64,000 bases of DNA, taken from positions 186,001 to 250,000 of the forward strand of contig NZ_JAQOMS010000002.1 in NCBI RefSeq assembly GCF_028401425.1. Direction: 5' to 3'. The translations under genes and the position numbers were made by a program. Origin of the DNA: Psychrosphaera algicola. Lineage in GTDB: Bacteria > Pseudomonadota > Gammaproteobacteria > Enterobacterales > Alteromonadaceae. Positions 1-9,198 of the stretch are shown here, piece by piece; position 1 is the stretch's first letter; each line of letters starts with the position of its first letter. The notes under the pieces are model-generated. The model did not search any database, was not told the origin of the DNA, and saw only the letters and a program-made list of their open reading frames with translations.

Positions 1-277
1 ATGCCAATCTGAACTCGAAAGCGGCGAAATTCCTGCAGAAGCTGAAACTTTGTTAAAACAAGCGGATGCAATACCAAAGCAAATTTTCACTGAATTATTT
101 AAAACGGATCCGGAGTCAATAGAGCTTGGCCTGAACACTAAGGCGGCAGAAAATGCCTTGTGTTTGTACACGACGCTAAAAGGTACCGCAGCTATGGCCC
201 GTTCAGGTGTCGATAAAGCTCAACTTGAATATAGTGTCGACGCTGTGCTTGCGGGCATAAGCACTCAGCTCCACTAG
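1..277 (+). CDS. TetR/AcrR-type regulator, C-terminal part (cut by window edge)
   Basis: Reading frame 2 is open from the left edge to the TAG at 275-277. Only about 91 C-terminal residues are present and the DNA-binding half lies outside. The sequence resembles the ligand-binding helices of TetR/AcrR repressors: a CQSELESGEIP stretch, a run of alternating acidic and hydrophobic residues, and a GTAAMARSGVDKAQLE segment near the end, typical of the last two helices. The protein ends convergently with the dehalogenase gene on the other strand. Twin palindromes at 1084-1130 of the size TetR proteins bind make this the natural candidate regulator of the two genes diverging there. The family call is an inference from composition and position, because the helix-turn-helix cannot be seen. 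Confidence 0.6.
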   Translation, partial: CQSELESGEIPAEAETLLKQADAIPKQIFTELFKTDPESIELGLNTKAAENALCLYTTLKGTAAMARSGVDKAQLEYSVDAVLAGISTQLH

Positions 278-297
278 AATATTCATCTATTCTGTTG

Positions 298-1002
298 TTA
301 GTTAACCCTGTTTTTATTATTTATGACCGCACCTAAGATTCCATTGTGTTGAAATAGCGCCTCTAAGCTATTGACTATACAATCTGCCTCAATGCCCTAG
401 GGATCAAATACAGCATTATCACTTCGTTTTACCCAAGCCGCCTGTAAACCAAAGGACTTAGCGCCGATAACATCAAACGGATTGCTCGATATCAACCAAG
501 TTGATCCCGCTTTAGAGTTTGTTCGAGTTAATAAATGTTGATAGATATCTGGGTTTGGTTTGAATGTACTGATCTCATCTGCCGATACGATGTCGTTAAA
601 TAATGAATCTATTTGGGCATAGTTTAGTAAGCTTTCGACCGAACTACGCTCGCCATTAGAAAATGCGATTAACGTAAAGCGTTCACTGAGTCTCAACAGT
701 GATTTTTTAACATCATCAAAAGCAGGCAAGGTTTTGTAACTTTGCAGTAACGAGTCTTGCTGCGCTTGCGTTAAATGAAGGTTTAAATGTTCACATGTGA
801 AGGCTAAGGCGTCTTTGGTACAAATCGAGAAATGAACATATTGCTTCATTAGGCCTCGGCGAAAAGAATACTCGAGTTGTTTAGCTCGCCAAGTCTCTGA
901 AAACACCATTGCATGCTCACCCATATAAGTTTCTAAAAGCGCTACAACGCCATGGGTATTAATTAGTGTACCGTATACGTCAAATGCAAGTGTTGGTTTC
1001 AT
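298..1002 (-). CDS. haloacid dehalogenase type II (HAD superfamily)
   Basis: HAD-superfamily hydrolase of the L-2-haloacid dehalogenase type. The N-terminus FDVYGTLINTHG carries HAD motif I (DxYGT, nucleophile Asp); AFSNGE is motif II with its Ser/Thr; the later Lys and SSNPFDVIGAKSFGLQAAWV match the C-terminal dehalogenase motif, including the SxNxxD pattern. The likely reaction is hydrolysis of a small haloacid or phosphoester in the cytoplasm; the true substrate is not evident. A TAG at 397-399 interrupts the frame at CCCTAGGG; reading CAG (CCCCAGGG) restores an open frame of about 34 further residues to the TAA at 298-300. It diverges from the AhpD-like gene over the twin operator, suggesting a shared TetR-controlled promoter region. 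Confidence 0.8.
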
Positions 1003-1083
1003 CTTCTACCTCTTTTTAAAAGCGATTTACGCATAGTAATAGATTTAAATAGCGCTTTGTACTAATTCATTATTGACTTTATA

Positions 1084-1130
1084 GTACCGGTCGGTACAAT
1101 TCGGGAAAATTATAATGTACCGGTCGGTAT
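1084..1130. promoter_or_regulatory. twin palindromic operator, TetR type
   Basis: Two near-identical 14-base palindromic sites, GTACCGGTCGGTAC at 1084-1097 and GTACCGGTCGGTAT at 1117-1130, start exactly 33 bases apart (three helical turns). They lie between the divergent dehalogenase and AhpD-like genes, where both promoters must be. Size, symmetry and spacing fit two dimers of a TetR-family repressor bound on one face of the helix. The truncated regulator at 1-277 is the nearest candidate. Binding is inferred. Confidence 0.7.
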
Positions 1131-1212
1131 GAAAATGTTTTTGACGCTTATTATTAGGTCGAAGCTTCAGTCCGAGCCGTTCTATTCAAATCGCTAAAAA
1201 TTAGGAATTATA

Positions 1213-1764
1213 ATGACATCATTAACGATACATACAATTGAATCTTCACCTGCTGAAAGCAAGCCTGTATTAGAGCAGTCCGTAAAAACCAATGGCATGT
1301 TGCCAAATCTACACGGTGTTTTGGCATCTGCACCAAGTACATTAAAAGCCTATCAATCATTACATCAGTTGTTTATGGATTCGTCGTTTAACGCTGAAGA
1401 ACTTACAGTTGTATGGCAGGGCATTAATGTGGAACACGGCTGCACATATTGTGTCCCTGCGCATACGGCGATTGCTCATTCAATGAAAGTTGATCCAGCG
1501 ATAACTGAAGCATTACGTAACCAAACGGCATTACCTACGGCAAAGTTACAGGCACTATTAGACATGACATTAATAATTGTCCGTCATAGAGGTCATGTCA
1601 CTCCTGAAGAACTTGCTGCGTTTTATGCGGCAGGATACGGTGAGCAACAAGTGCTAGAAATCATTCTAGGCTTGTCTCAAAAAGTGATCAGTAACTATAC
1701 AAATCACATTGCAAACACGCCACTAGATGCACCTTTTCAACCATTTGGTTGGGAAAAATCGTAA
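1213..1764 (+). CDS. carboxymuconolactone decarboxylase / AhpD-like alkylhydroperoxidase
   Basis: A 183-residue all-helical CMD-family protein. The core motif EHGCTYCVPAHTAIAH holds the E, CxxC and downstream H seen in AhpD-like peroxidases, in which the cysteine pair reduces hydroperoxides and is recycled through a dithiol partner. A FrnE-type thiol oxidoreductase follows about 140 bases downstream. The ATG at 1213 is preceded by AGGAATTATA, a good ribosome site. Twin palindromes upstream suggest repression by a TetR protein. A 26-base-plus hairpin follows the stop, so it may be monocistronic. The family is clear; peroxidase rather than decarboxylase activity is inferred from the CxxC. Confidence 0.82.
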   Translation: MTSLTIHTIESSPAESKPVLEQSVKTNGMLPNLHGVLASAPSTLKAYQSLHQLFMDSSFNAEELTVVWQGINVEHGCTYCVPAHTAIAHSMKVDPAITEALRNQTALPTAKLQALLDMTLIIVRHRGHVTPEELAAFYAAGYGEQQVLEIILGLSQKVISNYTNHIANTPLDAPFQPFGWEKS

Positions 1765-1776
1765 GCCACTTCCACT

Positions 1777-1820
1777 GATAAACGTGTTCCCAACATGATG
1801 CACACGTTTATCAATTTGTG
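1777..1820 (+). terminator. rho-independent terminator after the AhpD-like gene
   Basis: GATAAACGTGT at 1777-1787 pairs perfectly with ACACGTTTATC at 1802-1812 (11 bp). It is followed by a T-rich tail (AATTTGTGTTTTT). It begins 12 bases after the stop codon. Confidence 0.75.
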
Positions 1821-1905
1821 TTTTTAGCCTAATGTTTGTTTAACGATATTTAGACAATTTACGTGTTTAAATGCGCTTTAAGTTGGTTTTATAAGGAAAG
1901 TGTTA

Positions 1906-2555
1906 ATGGTGGATAAAGTGAAAATAGACATCATATCTGATGTTGTATGTCCTTGGTGCATTATCGGTTACAAAAATTTGCAACAAGCAATTGCCGAGTT
2001 GGATGTTGCAGATAGGGTCGAGATACAGTGGCAGCCATTTGAACTCAATCCTGATATGCCACCTGAAGGGGAAGAGTTACGGGCCCACTCAGCAAGAAAA
2101 TACGGCTCAACGCCACAAAGCAGTGCTCAGTTTAGAATTGATATGACAAACCGTGGCAAGGAAGTTGGTTTCAGTTTTGACTATTTCGATAATATGAAGA
2201 TAGTTAATACTCGCGAAAATCACATTTTGTTAGAGTACGCCAAAGAGTATGGCTTACAAACCGAGCTGAAATTACGTTTGTTCTCTGCATTTTTTCCGAG
2301 CACAAAGACGTGTCAGACCGTGATGTGCTTAGAAGAGAAGCTGCTGCCGTTGGTTTAAATGCTGACGAGGCGATGGCAACATTAGACAGTGACGACGCGA
2401 TTCAAGCGGTTATAGAGCATGAAAAATTTTGGCAAGGTATTGGTGTGACGTCCGTACCTACGTTTGTCTTTAATCAATCGAGTGGCATTGCAGGTGCCCA
2501 CCCTGTTGAAACATTCAAAAGTTTTCTCGCAAAAGAACTTAATATTAGCAATTAA
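1906..2555 (+). CDS. DsbA-family oxidoreductase (FrnE type)
   Basis: Cytoplasmic thioredoxin-fold protein of the FrnE/DsbA group, about 216 residues. Near the N-terminus, IDIISDVVCPWCIIGYKNL has the CPWC active site, followed by the helical insertion and a C-terminal SVPTFVFNQ, the cis-Pro loop of thioredoxin folds. It lacks a signal peptide, so it should act on cytosolic disulfides or as a dithiol-dependent isomerase. The start is the ATG at 1906, five bases after AAGGAAAG. The frame shifts within the T6 run at 2290-2295; one more T joins LFSAFF to SEHKDVSDRDVL. A strong terminator follows. It may pair functionally with the upstream CxxC peroxidase-like protein. Confidence 0.85.
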
Positions 2556-2593
2556 CATTGCTGTGTTAGTGACTTATGATAGCTGACATAAGT

Positions 2594-2621
2594 AAAAGGC
2601 CGCTTACAGAGCGGCCTTTTT
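2594..2621 (+). terminator. rho-independent terminator after the FrnE-type gene
   Basis: AAAAGGCCGCT (2594-2604) pairs with AGCGGCCTTTT (2610-2620) around the loop TACAG, with a run of T at the 3' side and a run of A at the 5' side. This is the strongest terminator in the window and could work on both strands. Confidence 0.9.
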
Positions 2622-2676
2622 AATGCTAGTTTTAGTTAACTCTACTTTTTAAACACGACGTCATTCGTGTTTAAAG

Positions 2677-2740
2677 CCTCAAAACCTCAAAACCTCAAAA
2701 CCTCAAAACCTCAAAACCTCAAAACCTCAAAACCTCAAAA
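2677..2740. repeat. octamer tandem repeat (CCTCAAAA)x8
   Basis: Eight perfect head-to-tail copies of CCTCAAAA span exactly 64 bases in the gap upstream of the PhoD-like gene. The last copy runs into unique sequence 95 bases before the start codon. An octamer lies out of codon phase and outside any gene. Copy number could vary by slipped-strand pairing and alter promoter spacing for the gene downstream. It may also be under- or over-counted in this assembly. Confidence 0.95.
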
Positions 2741-2835
2741 TGCCGCTTGAATTATACATACACGCCGAACAATAAGACATTGACACTCTGTATGAAAAAC
2801 ATACAATCGAAGTGGCAAACTGTAAGGAAACTAAT

Positions 2836-4291
2836 ATGAAAAACAGATGGAGTTTAGTCGTACACGAAGTCACAGAACAAACCGTAAATATTTGGTTGGG
2901 CACCTTGTTCCATGATTGCCGGAAACCTATCAAAGTAAACGTTAAGATCACCGATACAAACTCTCAACTCGTTGCTACCCAATCTGTTTTAAAAGCCGAA
3001 TGGGAAAGACCATTTAGCGACATAAAATCCCAACGTTTCTGCAAGTTAGTCACCTTCGATGGACTTTTACCGGGTCAGGATTATGAAGTAGTGGTCAGTG
3101 AGGTTTTTGCTGATCCAAGTATGCAACCTGAAATCATGCTCTCTGCGGGTACGTTCACCACATTACCTAATTCGATTGCCGACATGGATAACGGTTTTAC
3201 GGTTGGGCTTGGCAGTTGTTTTTATGAAGAATTTGACGGCGGACACGTAGGACTTGCCTACGAAACCTTAGTTAAATTTGATGAGTCTACGTACAGACCT
3301 CATATTAAATTTCTAACGGGGGACCAAGTATATTTAGATATTGGTTGGGATTCGCTCAGTTTAGTTCCGAAGGAAATACGAGATCGAATAGCAAACGATT
3401 ATGCGCTGCATTGGCAGGCGTTGAGGGGCGCATTTAGGAATGGCGCAACTTGGTTTTTATCGGACGATCATGAGTTTTGGAATAACTACCCGTTGGTGAA
3501 AGGCTTGTCACCGTTTATCCAGGCTTTGAAGATCCCATCGGTAAAAGACGCGTGGCGAAAAACCGCTAAAGATGGGGTTAAAAATGTGCAGCGAAGTCAA
3601 CCTGTTCGAGTGTTTACCATCGCTAATGAATTGTCATTTTGTCTGGCTGATCTTCGAGCTTATCGTACGACAAGAAACATAATGCCGGAAACCAATTTTA
3701 AAGACATTCTAAATTGGGTAAAGGGGTTAACCTGTCCGGGCGTATTGGTTTTGTCTCAGCCACTTATGGTAAAACAGTCGGGAAATGACGATAGAAATTT
3801 TGTGTATTATGAAAAGCAATACAAAAACTCATAAAAGCGTTACATGACGCAGAACATGACGTTGTGGTGCTAAGCGGGGATGTACATCATGGCCGTATTT
3901 CAACTGTGGAATTTTCTAATCGCGATAATAAATTAATCGAAGTTGTCTCTTCTCCAATGTCTAATTTGTCCGGTATGAGCAGTATTGCAACCAGCGACAT
4001 TACACGAAGCTCCAGACTCAAAAACTTCCCCCGATAACGGTGCTAAGGTGTTGAAAACAGTAAAATTAGTTATGAAACTCCTGGAAAGTCACATCTGAAT
4101 ATAATTTGTTTGATTTACGTTATTTAAATCGTCGAACCAAAGAGCACTTTTGTACACTAAATTTTGTTAAAAGCAGCGCTGGTGAGTTAACGGTTACTGT
4201 GCGTGCGTGGTTAGTTCGCGAAAAAGATCGTAAAACGGGTTTACCAAAACAAGATTGGTTGAAAAAGCCGATGGTATTTACATTGACCTAA
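2836..4291 (+). CDS. PhoD-like metallophosphatase (alkaline phosphatase D family)
   Basis: Phosphoesterase of the PhoD/metallophosphatase fold. An N-terminal beta domain (about residues 1-110) precedes the catalytic core: GSCFYEEFDGG, TGDQVYLDIGWDS, LSDDHEFWNNYP and, after a frame break, VVLSGDVHHGRIS. The GD, DDHEF and GDVHHG blocks supply the metal-binding Asp and His residues. No signal peptide is visible, unlike secreted PhoD, so a cytoplasmic role is likely. ATG 2836 is preceded by TAAGGAAAC. Breaks: A5 run at 3823-3827; near 4000-4030 where the frame moves from SSRLKN to EAPDSKTSPDNG; A4 near 4060; and CTCCTGG near 4080. Beyond these, SEYNLFDLRYLNR continues to the stop. It is the most interrupted gene here, so a real pseudogene is possible. 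Confidence 0.75.
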
Positions 4292-4310
4292 ACCTAAACC
4301 TAAACCTAAA
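4287..4310. repeat. hexamer tandem repeat (CCTAAA)x4
   Basis: Four perfect CCTAAA copies begin inside the last codons of the PhoD-like gene; the first copy supplies its TAA stop. The tract continues into the gap before the convergent LysR gene. Each copy creates a TAA in the same frame, so the gene end is insensitive to copy number. Confidence 0.9.
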
Positions 4311-4337
4311 CTAATAAATTAGTGGCTACGCCTTTGT

Positions 4338-5240
4338 TTATAATAACAGGGGCTTCACAAAGTATGCTTTTAAGTAATCGATTAACAACCTTAGCTTTTT
4401 TGAGTCAGCGCCGCCGGGTGGAAATACGCCGTAGACATTAATATCGTTCATCGCATAATCGTCTAATACGGAAATAAGCGAGCCTTGTTGAATTTTGGGC
4501 TTAGCATCATATATTGGAATTCGAGCGATCCCGTGTCCACCTTCCACAAAGGCTGTTCTTGCAGCAGCATTATTGGTATTTATAGAGCCTTTCATTTCAA
4601 TGCTAAACGACCGTGTGCCCTTGGTTAACTCCAAAGTGCCAGAGGTCAGTTTATAGATAACCCATTGGTGTTTATCAAGATCTGTCGGGTGTGTAGGAAT
4701 ACCAAACTTTTCAAAATAGGACGGTGCACCACAAAGGCAAGTACGAAGCGTAGATAGTTTTGTGGCTTGTAACCCTGAGTCAGCAAGCGGAGCGCCACGA
4801 ATTGCCAAGTCTATGCCTTCTTTCATGATGTTCACAACTTCATCAGTTAACATGACATCGAGTTCGATTTTAGGGTAAAGGGTTTTAAACTCATTTAATG
4901 CCGGCACTATGGTTTGAAGTCCAACATTAACTGGACAGGTTATTTTAAGAAGACCCACAGGTTCATGTTTTAAGTTTTCGATTTGTTGATTGGCAGCGGA
5001 GGCTTGTTCGGCAATAACCCGGCAATGTTGATAGTAGTCGCTGCCGGCCTCGGTTAACGAGATGGTACGTGTTGACCGATTGAGCAATTTTATGCCCAAA
5101 TGTGCCTCTAACTTTTTGATATGATAACTCACCACGGCACGAGATAGGCCCAGCCTTTTTGCCGCACCGCTTAGGGTGCCTTGCTCGATAACTTGGGCAA
5201 ATACCACCATACTTTTTAGTTGATCAAACGAAATATCCAA
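4338..5240 (-). CDS. LysR-family transcriptional regulator
   Basis: A complete 300-residue LysR protein. The N-terminal winged helix-turn-helix (residues about 5-65) contains GTLSGAAKRLGLSRAVVSYHIKKLEAHLGIKLLNRSTRTISLTEAG, close to the DmlR/PerR-type family consensus. A periplasmic-binding-like effector domain (about 90-295) follows. It is transcribed away from the detoxification genes starting at 5441 across a 200-base gap containing TTTGTTTTGTCTGCATTGTCAGC-like AT-rich sequence; that divergent layout is how LysR regulators usually control their target. The effector is probably an aldehyde or other electrophile, inferred from the neighbours. Confidence 0.9.
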   Translation of the reverse strand: MDISFDQLKSMVVFAQVIEQGTLSGAAKRLGLSRAVVSYHIKKLEAHLGIKLLNRSTRTISLTEAGSDYYQHCRVIAEQASAANQQIENLKHEPVGLLKITCPVNVGLQTIVPALNEFKTLYPKIELDVMLTDEVVNIMKEGIDLAIRGAPLADSGLQATKLSTLRTCLCGAPSYFEKFGIPTHPTDLDKHQWVIYKLTSGTLELTKGTRSFSIEMKGSINTNNAAARTAFVEGGHGIARIPIYDAKPKIQQGSLISVLDDYAMNDINVYGVFPPGGADSKKLRLLIDYLKAYFVKPLLL

Positions 5241-5440
5241 TGGGTTAGCTCACTTCATATATGCCATAGACAATTGAATTTAGATTGTATCATTTATTGA
5301 TACAAAGATGTTTGTTTTGTCTGCATTGTCAGCTTTGTTTGTGTTCTGTAAGCTCTACCCAAGTTAATAGAACTAACAAGAACAACGATACAAAATAGTT
5401 TGTTATTCGTTTTCAAAAAGTGAACACATAGAGGCTCAAT

Positions 5441-6126
5441 ATGACTGCAAAAAAATATTAATGGTACTTACTTCGCATGCGGATTTAGGCAATACAGGCG
5501 AAAAAACAGGTTTTTGGGTTGAAGAATTTGCTGCACCATATTACGCATTTATTGATGCGGGTATTGAAGTGACATTAGCGTCGCCATTAGGCGGGCAACC
5601 ACCGATTGATCCAAAAAGCGAATTAGATGACTTCCAAACCCCTGCAACAATCAAATATTATGCAGACAAGGCAACACAGGACGTTGTTGCGAGCACGCAC
5701 GTATTAGCTGATGTTAATGCAGAAGATTACGACGCGGTGTTCTACCCTAGCGGTCACGGTCCATTATGGGATCTAACAGATAATAACGATTCTATTAAAT
5801 TGATTGAAAACTTTCTTGCTGCAAATAAACCGGTTGCGGCGGTTTGCCACGCAACGGCAGCACTTTTAAACGTTAAAGATGCTACTGGTGCATATGCGAT
5901 TAAAGGAAAAGCGGTGTCAGGCTTTACAAATACTGAAGAAGACGCTGTGCAACTTACCGATATTGTTCCATTTTTGTTAGAAGATGAATTAATTAAACGT
6001 GGTGGCGACTACCAAAAGGTGGCTGACTGGAATGCGTTTTCTGTTCAAGATGGTTTATTTATCACAGGTCAAAATCCAGCAAGTTCGGTACTAGTGGCAC
6101 AGAAGCTGTTAAGTACAATTGTTTAA
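5441..6126 (+). CDS. DJ-1/PfpI-family protein (type 1 glutamine amidotransferase-like, glyoxalase III/chaperone type)
   Basis: DJ-1/PfpI superfamily protein of about 228 residues. Visible features are TSHADLGNTGEKTGFWVEEFAAPYYAF with the conserved Glu, a YPSGHGPLWDL segment, and the nucleophile elbow AAVCHATAALLN with the catalytic Cys and adjacent His. Relatives in this subgroup hydrate methylglyoxal or repair glycated groups. The start is ATG 5441. The A7 run at 5449-5455 is one base short, without which translation would stop after seven codons; with A8 the frame reads MTAKKILMVLTSHADLG. It is first in a set of five detoxification genes on this strand and divergent from the LysR gene. Confidence 0.85.
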
Positions 6127-6186
6127 TTACCGTTTGGACATAACCACGTTATTTCTAAAATAGTTAAATAAAAGTGATCATTTTTT

Positions 6187-6234
6187 CGCTTAGCTAACTA
6201 CCTATGTTGTATATAGTTAAGCGCTTTATTTTTC
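6187..6234 (+). terminator. bulged hairpin with T tract between the DJ-1 and alcohol dehydrogenase genes
   Basis: CGCTTAGCTAACTA at 6187-6200 pairs, with a four-base bulge, to TAGTTAAGCG at 6214-6223, followed by CTTTATTTTT. It could end or attenuate transcription of the DJ-1 gene, giving the dehydrogenase its own promoter or partial read-through. Confidence 0.5.
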
Positions 6235-6291
6235 CATGCAGCTGACTCAACTTAATTGCGTTGCAAAATTTTAAAAGAAAAGGAATTAGCC

Positions 6292-7448
6292 TTGTTAAAT
6301 TTTAGTTTCCAAAACCCAACAAAAATTCATTTTGGCGAAGGTCAAATCGCTAAGATCACAAAAGAAATTCCAGCAGATGCTAAGGTTTTATTAGTATACG
6401 GCGGTGGTTCGATAAAAAGTAATGGTGTTTACGACCAAGTTGTCACGGCATTAGTTAATCACAGATGGTTTGAGTTTTCCGGTATCGAACCAAACCCAAG
6501 CTACGACACATTAATGAAAGCACAAAATATCATCAAACAAGAAAGTATTGATTATTTACTGGCTGTTGGTGGTGGATCTGTTGTCGACGGTGCTAAGTTT
6601 ATTTCAGCTGCCGCTTTATTTGAAGGCGACGATCCTAGGACATTCTTGTTAAACAATCACCTGTAATTAACGTTTTACCCATTGGCGCAGTGTTAACCTT
6701 ACCGGCAACGGGTTCTGAAAGTAATGGTAATTCAGTAGTGACACGTGATGGGAATAAAATACCATTCTCAAGCCCGTTATTACGCCCGCAGTTTGCTGTA
6801 CTAGACCCTAAGGTGACATTGTCGTTGTCTGACCGTCAGATCAGTAACGGTGTAGTAGACGCATTTGTGCATGTAATGGAGCAATATTTAACATACAGCG
6901 TAAATGGCAAGGTTCAAGATCGTTTCGCAGAAGGTTTATTATTGACTCTAATCGAAGAAGGGCCAAAAGCATTACAAGCAGATACGAAAGAAGACTTAGA
7001 AATTCGCGCTAATATTATGTGGTCCGCGACGATGGCGCTAAACGGCCTCATTGCGGCTGGTGTGCCACAAGACTGGTCTACTCATATGATAGGTCACGAG
7101 TTAACTGGTGGTTTTGGTATTGACCACGCAAGAACCTTGTCAATTATTCTTCCTGCCGTTATGAAAGTTAAGCGAAATGAAAAACGTGAAAAACTCATTC
7201 AATATGCTGAGCGAGTATGGTCGTTGTCGGGTAATGACGATGCTGCAAAAATTGATAAAGCTATCGAGTTAACCGAAGACTTCTTTAAACGTATGGGTGT
7301 ACCAACTCGCCTATCGGATGTCGACATTAACGAAACACACGTTGATGGCATTATAGATAAGTTAAAACAACATGGCATGGTTCAACTTGGCGAACACGGT
7401 GATATTACATTGGATGTCAGTCGTGAAATTGTCGAGTTAGCGCTTTAG
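6292..7448 (+). CDS. iron-containing alcohol dehydrogenase (YqhD/BDH-like)
   Basis: Fe-dependent alcohol dehydrogenase family, about 385 residues, reducing aldehydes with NAD(P)H. N-terminal FSFQNPTKIHFGEGQI and YGGGSIK (nucleotide loop), then the family signature AVGGGSVVDGAKFI (GGGS and D). After a break come LPATGSESNGNSVVT, DAFVHVMEQYLT (Asp and His metal ligands) and HMIGHELTGGFGIDHARTLSIILPAV (further His ligands). The likely start is TTG 6292 after AAAAGGAATTAGCC. Around CCTAGG at 6634-6639 the frame changes; the family PWDIL motif needs CCCTGGGAC there. Its likely role is scavenging toxic aldehydes, in line with the DJ-1 and Ohr neighbours. Confidence 0.88.
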
Positions 7449-7511
7449 CTTAAAACATACGAATTATTCCATGATTACGGCCGAGCCAATCTTAGAATTG
7501 GACTCAAATAA

Positions 7512-7562
7512 TTAGGTTACTGATTGTCTGTCATAAAGCAAAACCGTCACTTAGTAACCTAA
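7512..7562. other. long-loop inverted repeat upstream of the Ohr gene
   Basis: TTAGGTTACT (7512-7521) is the exact complement-reverse of AGTAACCTAA (7553-7562), separated by 31 bases and ending 25 bases before the Ohr start codon. It could be a leader hairpin or two half-sites for a regulator. It does not resemble the AT-rich OhrR operator known from other bacteria. Confidence 0.4.
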
Positions 7563-7587
7563 CGACTCATTAGATAGAGAGATTAAT

Positions 7588-8017
7588 ATGAACGAATTAA
7601 ATTCAGTACTTTATACCGCGGAAGTTACCACAACAGGTGGCCGTGACGGCGCTTCTAAATCAACTGACGGACACTTAGATATTTCTTTGTCGACGCCAAA
7701 AGGACTCGGCGGACTTGGCGGCGAAGGCACGAACCCTGAGCAATTGTTTGCTGCGGGTTATTCTGCATGTTTCATCGGCGCACTTAAAGTTGTTATGGGC
7801 TAAGGCAAAAATTAAGTTTCCTGAAGATGGCTATGTAAATGCAAAAGTATCTATTGGTCCAATTACTCAAGGTTTTGGTATTGAAGCAGAACTCAACATT
7901 TCTTTAGGTAATATTGATAAAGAAACAGCGACGGCTCTAGTCGAAAAAGCGCATGTTGTTTGTCCTTATTCGAATGCAACACGTGGCAATATTAAAGTTA
8001 CGTTAAACGTTTTATAA
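7588..8017 (+). CDS. Ohr/OsmC-family organic hydroperoxide reductase
   Basis: Organic hydroperoxide resistance protein, about 143 residues, which reduces organic peroxides with two cysteines. Present are YTAEVTTTGGRDGASKSTDGHLDISLS, NPEQLFAAGYSACFIGALK with the peroxidatic Cys, and VVCPYSNATRGNIKVTL with the resolving Cys; this second motif separates Ohr from OsmC. An RBS-like AGATAGAGAGATT precedes ATG 7588. The frame breaks at GGGCTAAGG (7798-7805). A CCAGG at that place would give a VMARAKIKF-type join, which suits Ohr, where an Arg follows the helix. No OhrR regulator lies next to it; the LysR gene at 4338-5240 may serve instead. Confidence 0.87.
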
Positions 8018-8042
8018 ATAACTGGCTAAGAGGGATTTTTTG

Positions 8043-9096
8043 ATGACGTTAGATAACCAATCAGCAACGGCCAATCGTCAGATTGTATTGGCATCACGCC
8101 CGTTTGGCGCACCAACAACTGACAATTTTAAAACGGTATTAACTGACCGACCTACGCCTAAAAGCGGAGAGGTTTTGTTACGTACCGTTTATTTGTCACT
8201 TGACCCGTATATGCGTGGCCGAATGAATGATGCAAAATCCTACGCCGACCCTGTTGCAATAAATGGTGTGATGGTCGGCGGCAGTGTGTGTCGTGTTGAA
8301 GAGTCTCATCATGCTGACTTTAATCAAGGTGATTGGGTTGTTGCATATGGCGGCTGGCAAGATTACAGCATCTCCGATGGTGACAACTTGCTTAAGCTTG
8401 ATGATACGATCACTAACCCTTCATTTGCGTTAGGCGTATTGGGTATGCCTTGGTTTAACTGCCTATATGGGATTGTTAGATATAGGTCAACCAAAGGCCG
8501 GTGAAACCGTAGTCGTCGCAGCCGCGTCTGGTGCCGTTGGCAGTTTAGTAGGGCAGATAGCTAAGATCAAAGGTTGTCGAGTCGTTGGTATTGCTGGTGG
8601 CGCAAAGAAGTGCCAATACGTAGTCGATACGCTTGGATTTGATGCCTGTTTAGATCATTACTCAGATGAATTACCACAACAACTCGCAAATGCATGCGGT
8701 GACGGTATCGATGTGTATTTCGAAAATGTTGGCGGTAAAGTCTTTGACGCGGTATTGCCTTTACTTAACTCAAGTGCACGTATTCCGCTGTGTGGTCTTA
8801 TTTCACAATACAATGCCACCGAATTACCAAGTGGACCTGACCGTACCTCGGCATTGATGGGCGCATTACTTGTTAAGCGCATTAAGATGCAAGGGTTTAT
8901 CGTATTTGATGACTATGGTCATAGATACAATGAATTTAGCGAGGCGATGGCCAGCTGGTTATCTGCGGGTAAAATTCAGTACAAAGAACATATGGTGGAA
9001 GGATTCGAAAATACGGTATCGTCATTTATCGGTTTGCTTGAAGGTAAAAACTTTGGCAAGTTGGTGGTTCGTATTGGCCCTGACAACCTAAGTTAA
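8043..9096 (+). CDS. curA: NADP-dependent oxidoreductase, MDR superfamily (CurA/YncB type)
   Basis: Zinc-independent medium-chain reductase of about 350 residues, related to E. coli CurA (YncB) and leukotriene B4 12-hydroxydehydrogenase. Such enzymes reduce the C=C bond of alpha,beta-unsaturated ketones and aldehydes with NADPH. Motifs: LSLDPYMRGRM near residue 55, the substrate-side MVGGSV loop, GLLDIGQPKAGETVVVAAASGAVGS (Rossmann glycine pattern), and DGIDVYFENVGG. An AGAGGGA ribosome site precedes ATG 8043. At CCTTGG (8448-8453) the frame changes; CCTGG gives the expected GMPGLTAYMGLLDIG. It follows Ohr by 25 bases and is probably co-transcribed, with a terminator just after. Confidence 0.88.
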
Positions 9097-9112
9097 CTTA
9101 AATTTTAAATGG

Positions 9113-9145
9113 ATGCCTTTACTTTAACAGTAAGGGCATTTTGTT
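9113..9145 (+). terminator. rho-independent terminator after the CurA-type gene
   Basis: ATGCCTTTACT (9113-9123) pairs with AGTAAGGGCAT (9129-9139), one G-T pair, loop TTAAC, followed by TTTGTTTG. It ends the Ohr-CurA unit. Confidence 0.75.
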
Positions 9146-9198
9146 TGTATGAATCAAAATATAGACCAGTTAACGGCTATATAAGCTAAGGGAAAGTT

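Noticed and set aside
4287..4310. Telomere-like CCTAAA repeat as a replicon end
   Set aside because: Only four copies, flanked by normal genes on both sides; a simple tandem repeat suffices.
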